The notes: a model not told the origin generated them from the sequence alone. DNA of 31,334 nucleotides from DUOX01 sp050944015 (GCA_050944015.1 JBMNQG010000017.1:1-31334), one strand, 5' to 3'. Shown: positions 15,969-23,161, counted from the stretch's first letter. Made by a program: numbers and translations.

Positions 15969-17180
15969 TTAGTTGCAGTCCAGTACGATTTTTATAAGCT
16001 CCGGCGGATTTTCCAGCATTACTTTAAAAGCGTCCTTGTACCTGTCCAGGGGGAAGCGGTGGGTTATGAAGCCTTCCGTCTTGTAAATCCCGTCGCATAT
16101 CCATTCCTGGGCCAGATCGAAGGTATAGAGCCTGCGGCCGTTCCACTCCTCCATGCCGTGGGCGTCTATGCCAACGATTTTCAGCTCCTGCCACCAGATG
16201 GGCGTCTCGTCGAACTTGACGCTGTTCATGTGGTGGCCCACCTTGACAAAGGTGCCCCTGGCACGCAGGAAGCGCAGGCAGTTGGTGTTGCTCCAGGCGC
16301 CGCCCACGCAGTCGAAGACCATGTCGAAGCCGCCGAAAAACATCTTGTTGTTGTTCATGCCGGTGAAGACCCGGCTGCCTTCGGTGGCCTTGGAAACGGC
16401 CTCGTATGGCTCGCCCTCAAGGACGTGGTCGGCGCCCAGCTTCAGGGCGAACTCCTGCTTGGGCTTAATCCGCTCCATTACCCAGACCTCGCACTCCGGC
16501 TGGATAATCTTGATAGCCTGCACCACTCCCAGCCCGACGGTGCCGCAGCCCAGCACCATCACCTTGTCCCCCTTCTTTGGAGGAGACATCAAAACGGCGT
16601 GGATGGAAACGGCGGAGGGCTCTATCATTACCGCCTGGTCGTCGGTAAGCCCGTCAAAAATCTTGGTGAGCTGCTGCTCCGGGGCGATGAAGGAGTCCCC
16701 GAAGCCCGCCCCCACGTCGGGCAGATCCAGCGGGCTGGGCTCCCCGTAGTTCTCGCACAGGCAGTAATTGCCTTCCCGGCAGAAGCGGCAGGGCTCCTTG
16801 ATGTCCTTGTTCCCGCAGCTGGACATGTACTCCCGGAGGGTCACCCTGTCCCCCACCTTGAACTTTGTGACCTCGGGGCCGGTTTCCACGACAACGCCCA
16901 CGGTCTCGTGGCCCAGGTATGTACGCTTGGAAGTGGGGATGGGCTCCAGCGCCGAGTCCGTGCTGGTGGTGGCCTTGAAAAAGCTCAGGTCCGTGCCGCA
17001 GACGCCGGCGCAGATGTTCTTTACCCTCACCCAGTTCGGGGCGGGCAGAGGCGGGTCGGGAAGGTTTTCGTTGTACTTCACCGCGTTAAGGCCGGTAAAA
17101 AGCAGGGGCTTGCAGCATTTCGCGGCAAACTTGGTTATGAGGATTCTTGGTATGTCTTTCTCAAAGTAAATGGTCTTCAT
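15969..17180 (-). CDS. Zinc-dependent alcohol dehydrogenase (medium-chain MDR superfamily)
   Basis: ATG 17180 sits nine bases after GGGAGG, 16 bases after the stop of the preceding gene. The 403-residue protein has the catalytic zinc ligands Cys61 (GVCGTD) and His91-Glu92 (LGHETVG), and probably Glu187 (IEPSA). The structural zinc lobe contains Cys122, 131, 134 and 140 or 142. The Rossmann fold is VMVLGCGTVGLGVVQAIK (about 207-224). It is longer than typical 340-380-residue relatives because of an N-terminal extension (MKTIYFEKDIPRILITKFAA) and an insertion near 145-160. It interconverts an alcohol and a carbonyl with NAD(P). Its partners suggest a hydrophobic substrate that is passed on to the aldehyde dehydrogenase (inference). 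Confidence 0.92.
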   Translation of the reverse strand: MKTIYFEKDIPRILITKFAAKCCKPLLFTGLNAVKYNENLPDPPLPAPNWVRVKNICAGVCGTDLSFFKATTSTDSALEPIPTSKRTYLGHETVGVVVETGPEVTKFKVGDRVTLREYMSSCGNKDIKEPCRFCREGNYCLCENYGEPSPLDLPDVGAGFGDSFIAPEQQLTKIFDGLTDDQAVMIEPSAVSIHAVLMSPPKKGDKVMVLGCGTVGLGVVQAIKIIQPECEVWVMERIKPKQEFALKLGADHVLEGEPYEAVSKATEGSRVFTGMNNNKMFFGGFDMVFDCVGGAWSNTNCLRFLRARGTFVKVGHHMNSVKFDETPIWWQELKIVGIDAHGMEEWNGRRLYTFDLAQEWICDGIYKTEGFITHRFPLDRYKDAFKVMLENPPELIKIVLDCN

Positions 17181-17196
17181 TGTCCCGTTCCTCCCG

Positions 17197-17979
17197 TCAG
17201 GTCAGCATTGCCTGAAGAATGGCCATGAAGTCGTTAAGCTGAACGGCGTATTCCGGAGCCCCTATGGTCTCCACATATCCCTTTTCCACCGCGGCCACAA
17301 ACTCCACTTCCTTCAGGAGCACCTTCATGGCCCCCCCGACGCTGAGGAAGTGGAAGTGAACGAAAGGCCGCCTCCGCTCGTAGACGCCGCGGCCGGACTT
17401 GGAATTGCCCGCCTTTACCCGCAGGTAGCAGGCTATCCCGGTTTCCGGGTAGGGCTCCACGGTAAACTGGTAAATCCTGTCCGGCTGGCGCAGGCACCAT
17501 TCGTGCATATCCGGGTCGCCCAGCTTGTTGTAGACCGACAGGGCCCGGACTATCATAAACAGGCTGCACTTCACCTTGAGGGCCTGCTTTTCGGGCTCCT
17601 TGGGCTTCTTCTTGGGGGACATTATCATGAGCCCCATCAGGAGGGAAAGTATCTTCGGCAGCATGGAAATCTTGCCCTTGATGGACGGCATGGCCAGACC
17701 GCCCCTCAGGAGAGCGTTCATCTTTTCCACCGAGGGGAAGGTGAGGGCCAGGTCGTACTTTTCGGCGGGGCCCTGCACCACTTCCAGCTTGCCCTTATCA
17801 AATTTTAATGTAACCGCCAGCAGTTCATCGTCGTTCTTGGCGCCGAACTGAACCGTGCCGGTAAAGTCCTTGAATTTCTTGTTCAGCTTTGGGTCGTCGT
17901 CCATAAGAACCTGCATTATCGGGAAAACCGCGTTGAAAAACAGCTTGGCGGCCATGATTTCACGTGGCGAAGCAGACAA
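17197..17979 (-). CDS. Hypothetical protein with possible SCP2-like lipid-binding domain
   Basis: I prefer TTG 17979 (MSASPREIMAAKLFF), eight bases after AAAGGAG; a GTG at 17988 overlaps that site. The 260-residue product has no signal peptide. Residues about 45-95 (TVQFGAKNDDELLAVTLKFD, KGKLEVVQG, YDLALTFPSVEKMNALLRGG) have the beta-sheet-then-helix pattern of SCP2 sterol-carrier domains, where a low-grade lipid-binding signal ends in a DALLRG-like helix. A hydrophobic stretch (ISMLPKILSLLMGLMIM) and a Lys/Pro-rich linker follow. The second half (about 135-260) is unrecognised and has a Trp/Tyr/Phe-rich sheet region. It sits directly before the alcohol dehydrogenase and may deliver a hydrophobic substrate. 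The domain assignment is tentative. Confidence 0.6.
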   Translation of the reverse strand: MSASPREIMAAKLFFNAVFPIMQVLMDDDPKLNKKFKDFTGTVQFGAKNDDELLAVTLKFDKGKLEVVQGPAEKYDLALTFPSVEKMNALLRGGLAMPSIKGKISMLPKILSLLMGLMIMSPKKKPKEPEKQALKVKCSLFMIVRALSVYNKLGDPDMHEWCLRQPDRIYQFTVEPYPETGIACYLRVKAGNSKSGRGVYERRRPFVHFHFLSVGGAMKVLLKEVEFVAAVEKGYVETIGAPEYAVQLNDFMAILQAMLT

Positions 17980-18032
17980 ATCCAGCACTCCTTTCGAGTT
18001 TTGTGATAGGGCCTTTATGCCGCGGGGCGTTC

Positions 18033-18048
18033 TGTTTCTCGTGAAACG
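18033..18048. other. Degenerate parS-like sequence, or part of an RNA hairpin
   Basis: TGTTTCTCGTGAAACG matches the parS consensus at 14 of 16 positions, but the central CACGTG is spoiled to CTCGTG. It is intergenic, 2.36 kb from the better site at 15676. It may instead be an RNA stem GTTTC-ACGA-GAAAC on the minus strand, next to the repeated hairpin at 18041-18063. Confidence 0.35.
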
Positions 18049-18063
18049 CGAGGTCTGCCCCGC
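18041..18063 (-). repeat. Intergenic hairpin element, copy 2
   Basis: Directly after the transketolase C-terminal gene's stop codon, the minus strand reads GCGGGG-CAGA-CCTCGC then GTTTCAC. It matches the element at 15939-15960 in both stem arms (one G-T pair here) and in the trailing GTTTCAC, while the loop differs. Each copy lies just 3' of a stop codon in the same gene cluster. Confidence 0.45.
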
Positions 18064-18064
18064 A

Positions 18065-19078
18065 TTACTCGTCTTCCCAGTTCTCGTCGGCCTCGTATTC
18101 GCGTCCCAGCATCTCTCTTACCTTGTCAATGATGCCGTTGGCGTCAAGGCCGTAGTAGGCGTAAAGGTCCTCGGCGTAGCCTATGGTGGCAAACTCGTCC
18201 CGGATACCATGTTTCTGGAAGACGCAGCCCATGCCGCTCTCGGCAATGACCGAGCCCACGGCGTCTCCCAGGCCGCCCTCTATGTTGTGCTCCTCCACCG
18301 TGAGTATGCGGCGGGTCTCCCTGACCGCCTTGATGACGGCCTCCCGGTCTATGGGCTTTATGGTATGCATGTTGATGACCCGGACCGAGATGCCGTCCTG
18401 CTCCTGGAGGGTTCTGGCCGCTTCAATGGACTGGAGCACGGCAATCCCGCAGCAGATGATGGTCAGGTCTGTGCCGTCCCTCATCTGTATCGCCTTGCCG
18501 ATTTTAAACTCGTGGTTTTCGTCCTCGTAGCAGGGAGGCTCGAAGCCCCTGCCTATGCGTATGTAAACCGGGCCGGGTAAGTCCACGCAGGCTTTCACCG
18601 CCATGCTGGTCTCTATGCCGTCGGCGGGGCAGATGACAGTCATGTTGGCTATGGAGCGCATGATGGCGAAGTCTTCGGTGCAGTGGTGGGTGGTGCCCGC
18701 ATGGCCGAAGGAAATGCCGGCGTGGGTGGCTATTATCTTAACTGGCAAATTCTGGTAGGCTATATCCGTGCGTATCTGTTCTCCCGCCCGGAGGCAGGCG
18801 AAAACCGCCATGGTGGAGGCGAAGGGTATGAGCCCCGCCTTGGCAAGGCCCGCCGCAATGCCGAACATGTTCTGCTCCGCTATTCCCACGTTGAAAAACC
18901 TGTCGGGGAAGGCTTTCGCAAAGTGGACTATGGCGGTGGACTTGGCCAAATCCGCGGACAGCCCCACGATTTTGTCGTTGTATTTTGCGATTTCCGCCAG
19001 GGTCCGCCCGTAAATCTCCCGGGCGCTCATGGTGGCGGCGTCGTACGCGTTCCATGTGGTTCCTGTTACGATAGACAT
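18065..19078 (-). CDS. Transketolase, C-terminal subunit (split transketolase)
   Basis: ATG 19078 follows GGGAGGG at seven bases, 14 bases after the stop of the N-terminal half. The 337-residue protein holds the pyrimidine-binding domain with the ThDP-activating glutamate Glu68 in NVGIAEQNMFGIAAGLAKAG, then FGHAGTTHHCTEDFAIMRSI and the C-terminal transketolase domain (TVEEHNIEGGLGDAV). With its partner it forms the active alpha2beta2-type enzyme that moves two-carbon ketol units between sugar phosphates, or a related ThDP ketol-transfer reaction. The C-terminus is acidic (EYEADENWEDE). Whether it serves the pentose-phosphate pathway or makes a special precursor for the dehydrogenases downstream cannot be read from sequence. 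Confidence 0.92.
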   Translation of the reverse strand: MSIVTGTTWNAYDAATMSAREIYGRTLAEIAKYNDKIVGLSADLAKSTAIVHFAKAFPDRFFNVGIAEQNMFGIAAGLAKAGLIPFASTMAVFACLRAGEQIRTDIAYQNLPVKIIATHAGISFGHAGTTHHCTEDFAIMRSIANMTVICPADGIETSMAVKACVDLPGPVYIRIGRGFEPPCYEDENHEFKIGKAIQMRDGTDLTIICCGIAVLQSIEAARTLQEQDGISVRVINMHTIKPIDREAVIKAVRETRRILTVEEHNIEGGLGDAVGSVIAESGMGCVFQKHGIRDEFATIGYAEDLYAYYGLDANGIIDKVREMLGREYEADENWEDE

Positions 19079-19092
19079 TCAGCTTCCCTCCC

Positions 19093-19914
19093 CTATGAAT
19101 TCATGATGCTGGCCTTGGCCTTTTCGCACAGAGCCGAGTCTGCGGAGGCGTAGTGCCATACCACGTTGTTTTCCATAAAGTCCACGCCCTTGCCCTTGAC
19201 GGTGTTGGCGAGGATTAAAACAGGCCTGTCCTCAGCAGCCCAGGCTTTGTCCAGAGCCATGGAGAGCTGGTCGAAATCGTGCCCGTCCACTTCTATCACC
19301 TCGAAGCCGAAGGCCCTCCACTTGTCGGAGAAGGGCTCCAGGGCCATGACATCCTCGGTGAAGCCGTCTATCATCAGCCGGTTCCTGTCCACGATGGTGA
19401 TGACGTTGCCCAGCTTGAAGTGGTTCAGGGCCATGGCCGCCTCCCAGACGCTCCCCTCACAGCACTCGCCGTCTCCAAGGAGACAGACCACCTTCCAGTC
19501 CTTTTTGAGGCAGCGGGCGGCAAGGCCCATCCCCACCGCCATGGAAAGGCCGTGGCCAAGAGAGCCGGTGGACGCGTCGCAGCCTATCACCTTGTTGCTG
19601 TCGGGATGCATGGCGAAAGGCGAACCGAAATGGTTGAAGCTCCTCAGCTCTTCCTCGGGGAAATACCCCTTCATCGCCAGCACGGGTATGAAGCCGGCGG
19701 CGGCGTGCCCCTTGGAGAGCACGAAACGGTCCCTGTCCTCCCATTTGGGATCCTCCGGCCTCACATTCAAATACTTAAAGTAAAGTATAATGAGGATCTC
19801 CGCTATGCTCAAAGATCCTCCGATGTGAGCGCCGCCAGACCAGGCCATTACGTCTATCATGGTCAGCCTGAGCTTTTTGGCAAGGGTTTTCAGTTCCTGT
19901 TCCGTAAGTGGCAT
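19093..19914 (-). CDS. Transketolase, N-terminal subunit (split transketolase)
   Basis: ATG 19914 (MPLTEQELKTLAKKLRLTMI) is seven bases after AAAGGAG; an upstream ATG at 19962 lies at the promoter -10 and is rejected. The 273-residue subunit carries the ThDP-diphosphate domain: His30 (GGAHIGG), His70 (SKGHAAAG), TGSLGHGLS (116-124), and the metal/ThDP motif GDGE (147-150) with DRN at 176-178. It is the first gene of a cluster driven from the promoter at 19951-19979 and divergent from the GntR regulator. Splitting of transketolase in two adjacent genes is common in clostridia and archaea. Confidence 0.93.
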   Translation of the reverse strand: MPLTEQELKTLAKKLRLTMIDVMAWSGGAHIGGSLSIAEILIILYFKYLNVRPEDPKWEDRDRFVLSKGHAAAGFIPVLAMKGYFPEEELRSFNHFGSPFAMHPDSNKVIGCDASTGSLGHGLSMAVGMGLAARCLKKDWKVVCLLGDGECCEGSVWEAAMALNHFKLGNVITIVDRNRLMIDGFTEDVMALEPFSDKWRAFGFEVIEVDGHDFDQLSMALDKAWAAEDRPVLILANTVKGKGVDFMENNVVWHYASADSALCEKAKASIMNS

Positions 19915-19950
19915 TTGCGTTCTCCTTTGGCGTACATTTTTTATATGCCC

Positions 19951-19979
19951 AGTATATACCAATAATGGTAAAATTGTAA
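19951..19979 (-). promoter_or_regulatory. Promoter of the transketolase/ADH/ALDH cluster
   Basis: Minus strand: TTACAA (19979-19974), 17 bases, TATACT (19956-19951). It is the only convincing SigA-type promoter I see before the five-gene cluster. Confidence 0.6.
19952..19959. promoter_or_regulatory. Predicted GntR/HutC-type operator GTATATAC
   Basis: The palindrome GTATATAC fits the published HutC-subfamily operator consensus GTNTANAC exactly. It overlaps the -10 box of the transketolase promoter, and a HutC/UTRA-type regulator is encoded divergently 190 bases away. Repression of the cluster by that regulator is the natural reading (inference). Confidence 0.5.
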
Positions 19980-20057
19980 ATAAATTTTCAGATTATGTGT
20001 CGATTTTTTGTAATATGCCACATATCTCTTCCCGGATGAAAAATGGATAAATTATGC

Positions 20058-20086
20058 TTGTAAAATATAAAATGTTTGCCTATAAT
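20058..20086 (+). promoter_or_regulatory. SigA promoter of the GntR regulator gene
   Basis: TTGTAA (20058-20063), 17 bases, TATAAT (20081-20086). The start would be near 20093, leaving a 5' leader of about 60 bases. Confidence 0.75.
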
Positions 20087-20105
20087 AAATGGGTATGGTA
20101 TTATA

Positions 20106-20116
20106 TAGTCAGACTA
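20106..20116. promoter_or_regulatory. Palindrome TAGTCAGACTA in the GntR leader
   Basis: An 11-bp perfect palindrome about 13-23 bases after the predicted start site of the regulator's own transcript. It is a candidate autoregulatory site; it does not fit the GTNTANAC consensus exactly. Confidence 0.3.
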
Positions 20117-20151
20117 ATATTGCCAAAACCTATCGGGGAGAAGTAAAACAC

Positions 20152-20961
20152 ATGGACAAAAATCCCGTTTTAATGAGCAAGCTTTCTCTGGACAGCGATG
20201 TGCCCCTTTACTCTCAACTGGTCAGCATAGTAAAGAGGAACATTTCAGCCGGAACCCTTGCGCCGGGTGACATGCTGCCCTCGGAAGCTGAGCTGTGCAA
20301 GACCTTCGACATAAGCCGCTCCACCGTGCGCCAGGCAATAGGCGCCCTGGAGGCCGACGGTCTTGTGGTACGCAAGCAGGGCAGAGGCACCTTTGTGGCC
20401 GAGCCGAAAATGCGCCGCAAAACGGAGAATGTATACTCCTTCACTTCGGAAATCAGCGCCATGGGCATGACTCCTTCCTCAACTCTCATAGATTTTGAGG
20501 TCATAGACCCCACCCCGGACATTGTGAAGGTGCTTGAGCTGAGCTCACCGGATGTCAAGGTATACCGCTTTACCCGTATCAGGAACGTAAACGAAGTGCC
20601 CCTTATTCTGGAAACATCCTTCTACCCACAGTTCATTTATCCCAAGCTCACAAGGGAGCTTCTTGAAACCCACAGCTTTTACAGCCTCCTGTACGAGGTG
20701 GGCATAGTTCCCTATTCTGCGGTGGATTCCTACGAGGCCGTGGTCCTCAGCCGCGAGGAGGCGGAACTCCTGGGCTGCAAGCCGGGAAGCAGCGCGTTCT
20801 TCGTTCAGCGGCGGACCTGGACGGAATCCGGCATGATATACGAGTTCACGCAAAGCCTCATCAGAGCTGACCGGGTCAAGCTGGACGTATACCTGCACAA
20901 AGACGGCGTATTATTCTCAAGAAGCGTAGATAACCAGTCTAAAAACCGCCCTACCGAATAA
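20152..20961 (+). CDS. GntR-family regulator, HutC/UTRA subfamily
   Basis: I use ATG 20152 (MDKNPVLMSKLSLDSDVPLY) with GGGGAG 11 bases upstream; ATG 20089 lies within the promoter region and is rejected. The 269-residue product has the GntR winged helix (about 17-88): PLYSQLVSIVKRNISAGTLA, PGDMLPSEAELCKTFDISRS, TVRQAIGALEADGLVVRKQG and RGTF. A UTRA ligand-binding domain follows (about 105-250), containing KVYRFTRIRNVNEVPLILETSFYP and the C-terminal YEFTQSLIRADRVKLDVYL. UTRA regulators sense small metabolites, often sugar phosphates or amino-acid derivatives. It is divergent from the transketolase cluster and convergent with the SDR gene. A sugar-phosphate effector would fit the transketolase neighbours (inference). 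Confidence 0.93.
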   Translation: MDKNPVLMSKLSLDSDVPLYSQLVSIVKRNISAGTLAPGDMLPSEAELCKTFDISRSTVRQAIGALEADGLVVRKQGRGTFVAEPKMRRKTENVYSFTSEISAMGMTPSSTLIDFEVIDPTPDIVKVLELSSPDVKVYRFTRIRNVNEVPLILETSFYPQFIYPKLTRELLETHSFYSLLYEVGIVPYSAVDSYEAVVLSREEAELLGCKPGSSAFFVQRRTWTESGMIYEFTQSLIRADRVKLDVYLHKDGVLFSRSVDNQSKNRPTE

Positions 20962-20976
20962 GGCAGGGCGGTTTTT
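20941..20976. terminator. Bidirectional terminator between GntR and SDR genes
   Basis: Arms AAAAACCGCCCT (20941-20952) and AGGGCGGTTTTT (20965-20976) enclose a 12-base loop. The left arm lies inside the last codons of the GntR gene, whose stop TAA is in the loop. Confidence 0.93.
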
Positions 20977-20983
20977 ACTTGCT

Positions 20984-21775
20984 TTATCTGGCGTAGAGGG
21001 AGCCTATTATTCTGTTTGACAGTCCCCAGGGCAAAACCCTGGAAAGCCATACGAAAAACCTGTATTTAAGGCCGATGGTGTAGATGGGTTTTACCTTCGG
21101 CTTCAGCGCCACCTTGCATATGAACCGGGCGGCCTCTTCCGGAGGCCTGCCCCCCATTTCGTCCTTTTCCATGGTGGCCACGGAACGGGCTATGCGCCCG
21201 CCGTAAATATCGTCCCCAAGATGGTGCTTCACCCTGGCCTTGGTGAAGCCCGTTTTCATGTCGCCGGGCATTACGGCGCATACGCTGATTCCAAAGGGGG
21301 CCACTTCGTTGGCGAGGGCCATTGTGAAGGCGTTTACCGCCGCCTTGGAGACGGAGTAATAGGTTTGAAAGGGTATGGGCACGGTGGCCGCCACGGAGCT
21401 CAGGTTCACTATCCGGCCGCCGCCCCTTTCCCTCATGGGACCCAGCACCGCCCGGGTGGCGTTAACCATCCCGAAGAAGTTTACGTCCATCAGGGCCCTG
21501 GCGTCGGCGGTTTCCGTAAATTCCACCGCCCCGGATATCCCGAACCCGGCGTTGTTTATAAGAATGTCTATGCGCCCCTCCCGCCGGAGAATCTCATTCA
21601 CGGCGGCGGCTACACTGGACTCGTCGGAAACGTCGGCGGTGATGTGGACCACCCCGGGAACTTCGCTGTGCCGGCGGCTCAGCTCGTACACTGAGCAGCC
21701 GCACCCGGCCAGGCATTTGGCCGTGGCAAGGCCGATGCCGCTGCTGCCGCCGGTGACCACCGCAACCTTAGCCAT
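20984..21775 (-). CDS. Short-chain dehydrogenase/reductase, candidate 3-ketosphinganine-reductase-like
   Basis: ATG 21775 (MAKVAVVTGGSSGIGLATAK) overlaps the stop of the upstream gene by eight bases (ATGGCTAA), so translation is probably coupled. The 263-residue classical SDR has cofactor motif TGGSSGIG (8-15), NNAG (74-77), catalytic Ser127 (NLSS) and Tyr140-x3-Lys144. Ser-Arg-Arg after the second strand (ELSRRH, about 31-36) favours NADPH. After the catalytic core there is a basic, aromatic tail (KPIYTIGLKYRFFVWLSRVLPWGLSNRIIGSLYAR) that could sit on a membrane, as in SDRs acting on lipids. Co-expression with an SPT-like enzyme suggests that it reduces the 3-keto product of that enzyme. A different beta-keto substrate is possible. 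Confidence 0.85.
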   Translation of the reverse strand: MAKVAVVTGGSSGIGLATAKCLAGCGCSVYELSRRHSEVPGVVHITADVSDESSVAAAVNEILRREGRIDILINNAGFGISGAVEFTETADARALMDVNFFGMVNATRAVLGPMRERGGGRIVNLSSVAATVPIPFQTYYSVSKAAVNAFTMALANEVAPFGISVCAVMPGDMKTGFTKARVKHHLGDDIYGGRIARSVATMEKDEMGGRPPEEAARFICKVALKPKVKPIYTIGLKYRFFVWLSRVLPWGLSNRIIGSLYAR

Positions 21776-22946
21776 TTTCAGCACCCATCACGTCCCGTAT
21801 TATGTCCATGGCCTCGTCCAGAAGGGCCTCCGTATGGGTGGCCATATAGCTTGTCCGCAGCAGGCATTCGGTGGGCGGCGTGGCCGGAGGCAGGACGGGG
21901 TTCACGTACACGCCCGCCTCGAAGAGCTCCTTGGCCTTTGTAAGGGTGTTCATGGCGTCGTATGTGTAAATGGGGATTATGGGGGTCTCCGACATGCGTA
22001 TCTTCAGGCCCCTCTCAATGAGCCCCTTGCGGGCGTAGGCGGACAGGTGGGCAAGCCTGTCCACGATTTCGGGGTGCTTCCTCAGATACCTCAGGGCGGC
22101 CAGAGCCACGGCGCAGCTGGCAGGGGTTATCGAAGCGGAGAAGATGAAGGGGCGGGAATTGTGCCTGACATAATCCACCACTTTCTTCGAGGCCGCCATG
22201 TATCCGCCCAGGCTGGCCAGGGACTTGCTGAAGGTGCCCATGTAAATGTCCACTTCGTCCTCAAGCCCGAAGTAGCTGGCGCTGCCGCGTCCTCCCTCTC
22301 CAATGACTCCCAGGGCGTGGGCGTCGTCCACCATGACCCGGGCGCCGTACTTCCTGGCCAGGCGCACGATTTCGGGGAGGTTTGCAATGTCGCCTCCCAT
22401 GCTGAACACGCCGTCGGTGACTATCAGGGCGCCGGCGTTTTCCGGCACGGACTGGAGAAGGCGCTCCAGGTGCTCCATGTCGTTGTGCCTGTAACGGAGC
22501 ATTTTACCGTAGCTCAGCTTGCAGCCGTCGTAAATGCTGGCGTGGTTCTCCCGGTCGCAGATGACGTAGTCGCCGCGGCCGACTATGGCGCTGATGATGC
22601 CCAGATTGGACTGGAATCCCGTGGAGAAGGTGACCACCGCCTCTTTCCGAAGGAAGTCCGCCAGCTCCGCCTCCAGCTCCAGGTGCAGCTCCAGCGTCCC
22701 GTTCAGGAACCGGGAGCCGGAGCAGCCGGTTCCGAACTTTTCAATGGCGCGGATTCCGGCCTCCACTACCTCGGGGTGCGTGGTGAGGCCCAGGTAGTTG
22801 TTGGAGCCAAGCATGATGCGGCGCTTGCCTTCCATGACGACTTCCACATCCTGGCGGGTTTCAAGGGCATGGAAATAGGGGTATACGCCTTTCTGCCTTA
22901 TTTCATCCGCCTGTTTATAGTCATAGCATTTTTCAAAAATATCCAT
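21768..22946 (-). CDS. PLP-dependent alpha-oxoamine synthase, serine-palmitoyltransferase-like
   Basis: ATG 22946 follows GGGGGG at nine bases. The 392-residue enzyme belongs to the family of KBL, BioF, HemA and SPT, which condense an amino acid with an acyl-CoA. It has His135 (NHASI, stacking on PLP), Asp207/His210 (VDDAH) and the PLP lysine Lys241 in MGTFSKSLASLGG. Several stretches look closer to bacterial SPT than to KBL or BioF as I remember them: GTGCSGSRFLNGTLELHLELE, CDRENHASI, RHNDMEHLERLL, FIFSASITPAS and ETPIIPIY. The loop PPATP (353-357) followed by LLR (Arg364) matches the PATP loop of Sphingomonas SPT. It would make 3-ketosphinganine or a similar long-chain keto-amine. Glycine acetyltransferase is the main alternative. 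Confidence 0.85.
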   Translation of the reverse strand: MDIFEKCYDYKQADEIRQKGVYPYFHALETRQDVEVVMEGKRRIMLGSNNYLGLTTHPEVVEAGIRAIEKFGTGCSGSRFLNGTLELHLELEAELADFLRKEAVVTFSTGFQSNLGIISAIVGRGDYVICDRENHASIYDGCKLSYGKMLRYRHNDMEHLERLLQSVPENAGALIVTDGVFSMGGDIANLPEIVRLARKYGARVMVDDAHALGVIGEGGRGSASYFGLEDEVDIYMGTFSKSLASLGGYMAASKKVVDYVRHNSRPFIFSASITPASCAVALAALRYLRKHPEIVDRLAHLSAYARKGLIERGLKIRMSETPIIPIYTYDAMNTLTKAKELFEAGVYVNPVLPPATPPTECLLRTSYMATHTEALLDEAMDIIRDVMGAENG

Positions 22947-23047
22947 TACTTAAATCCCCCTGTCTTTTCTTGTTATGCTGAGATAAAAAGAAGCGCGGCC
23001 AGAGCATATCACCTTCCTTCCCCGGCGTCAGCTAACAGTATGTTATT

Positions 23048-23076
23048 ATTTTACATCAGCTATCTTCCCCAGTCAA
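23048..23076 (-). promoter_or_regulatory. SigA promoter of the SPT-like/SDR operon
   Basis: Minus strand: TTGACT (23076-23071), 17 bases, TAAAAT (23053-23048), about 100 bases before the start codon. The leader (22947-23040) is GC-rich near its middle but shows no riboswitch I can name. The whole gap 22947-23262 holds only this and the divergent pyc promoter. Confidence 0.7.
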
Positions 23077-23161
23077 TTTATTCACCGTTTTTATTTTGGG
23101 CTTTTAGTCAAGACAACTTATTTTTGAAGGACGAGGAACAAAAAATTATCATTTTCAATAA

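Noticed and set aside
14586..17228. An 880-codon open frame on the plus strand
   Set aside because: It lies wholly antisense to the aldehyde and alcohol dehydrogenase genes, which have clear catalytic motifs. Its translation is low-complexity (His/Gly/Val-rich) with no recognisable domain; long antisense frames are normal in GC-rich DNA.
17955..17975. TTTCACGTGG near the start of the SCP2-like gene as a third parS site
   Set aside because: Only about 10 of 16 positions match, and the right half-site is absent.
21768..22946. Naming the PLP enzyme bioF or kbl
   Set aside because: No biotin genes or threonine dehydrogenase are adjacent, and the PPATP loop and other stretches look closer to SPT; only the broader family name is safe.
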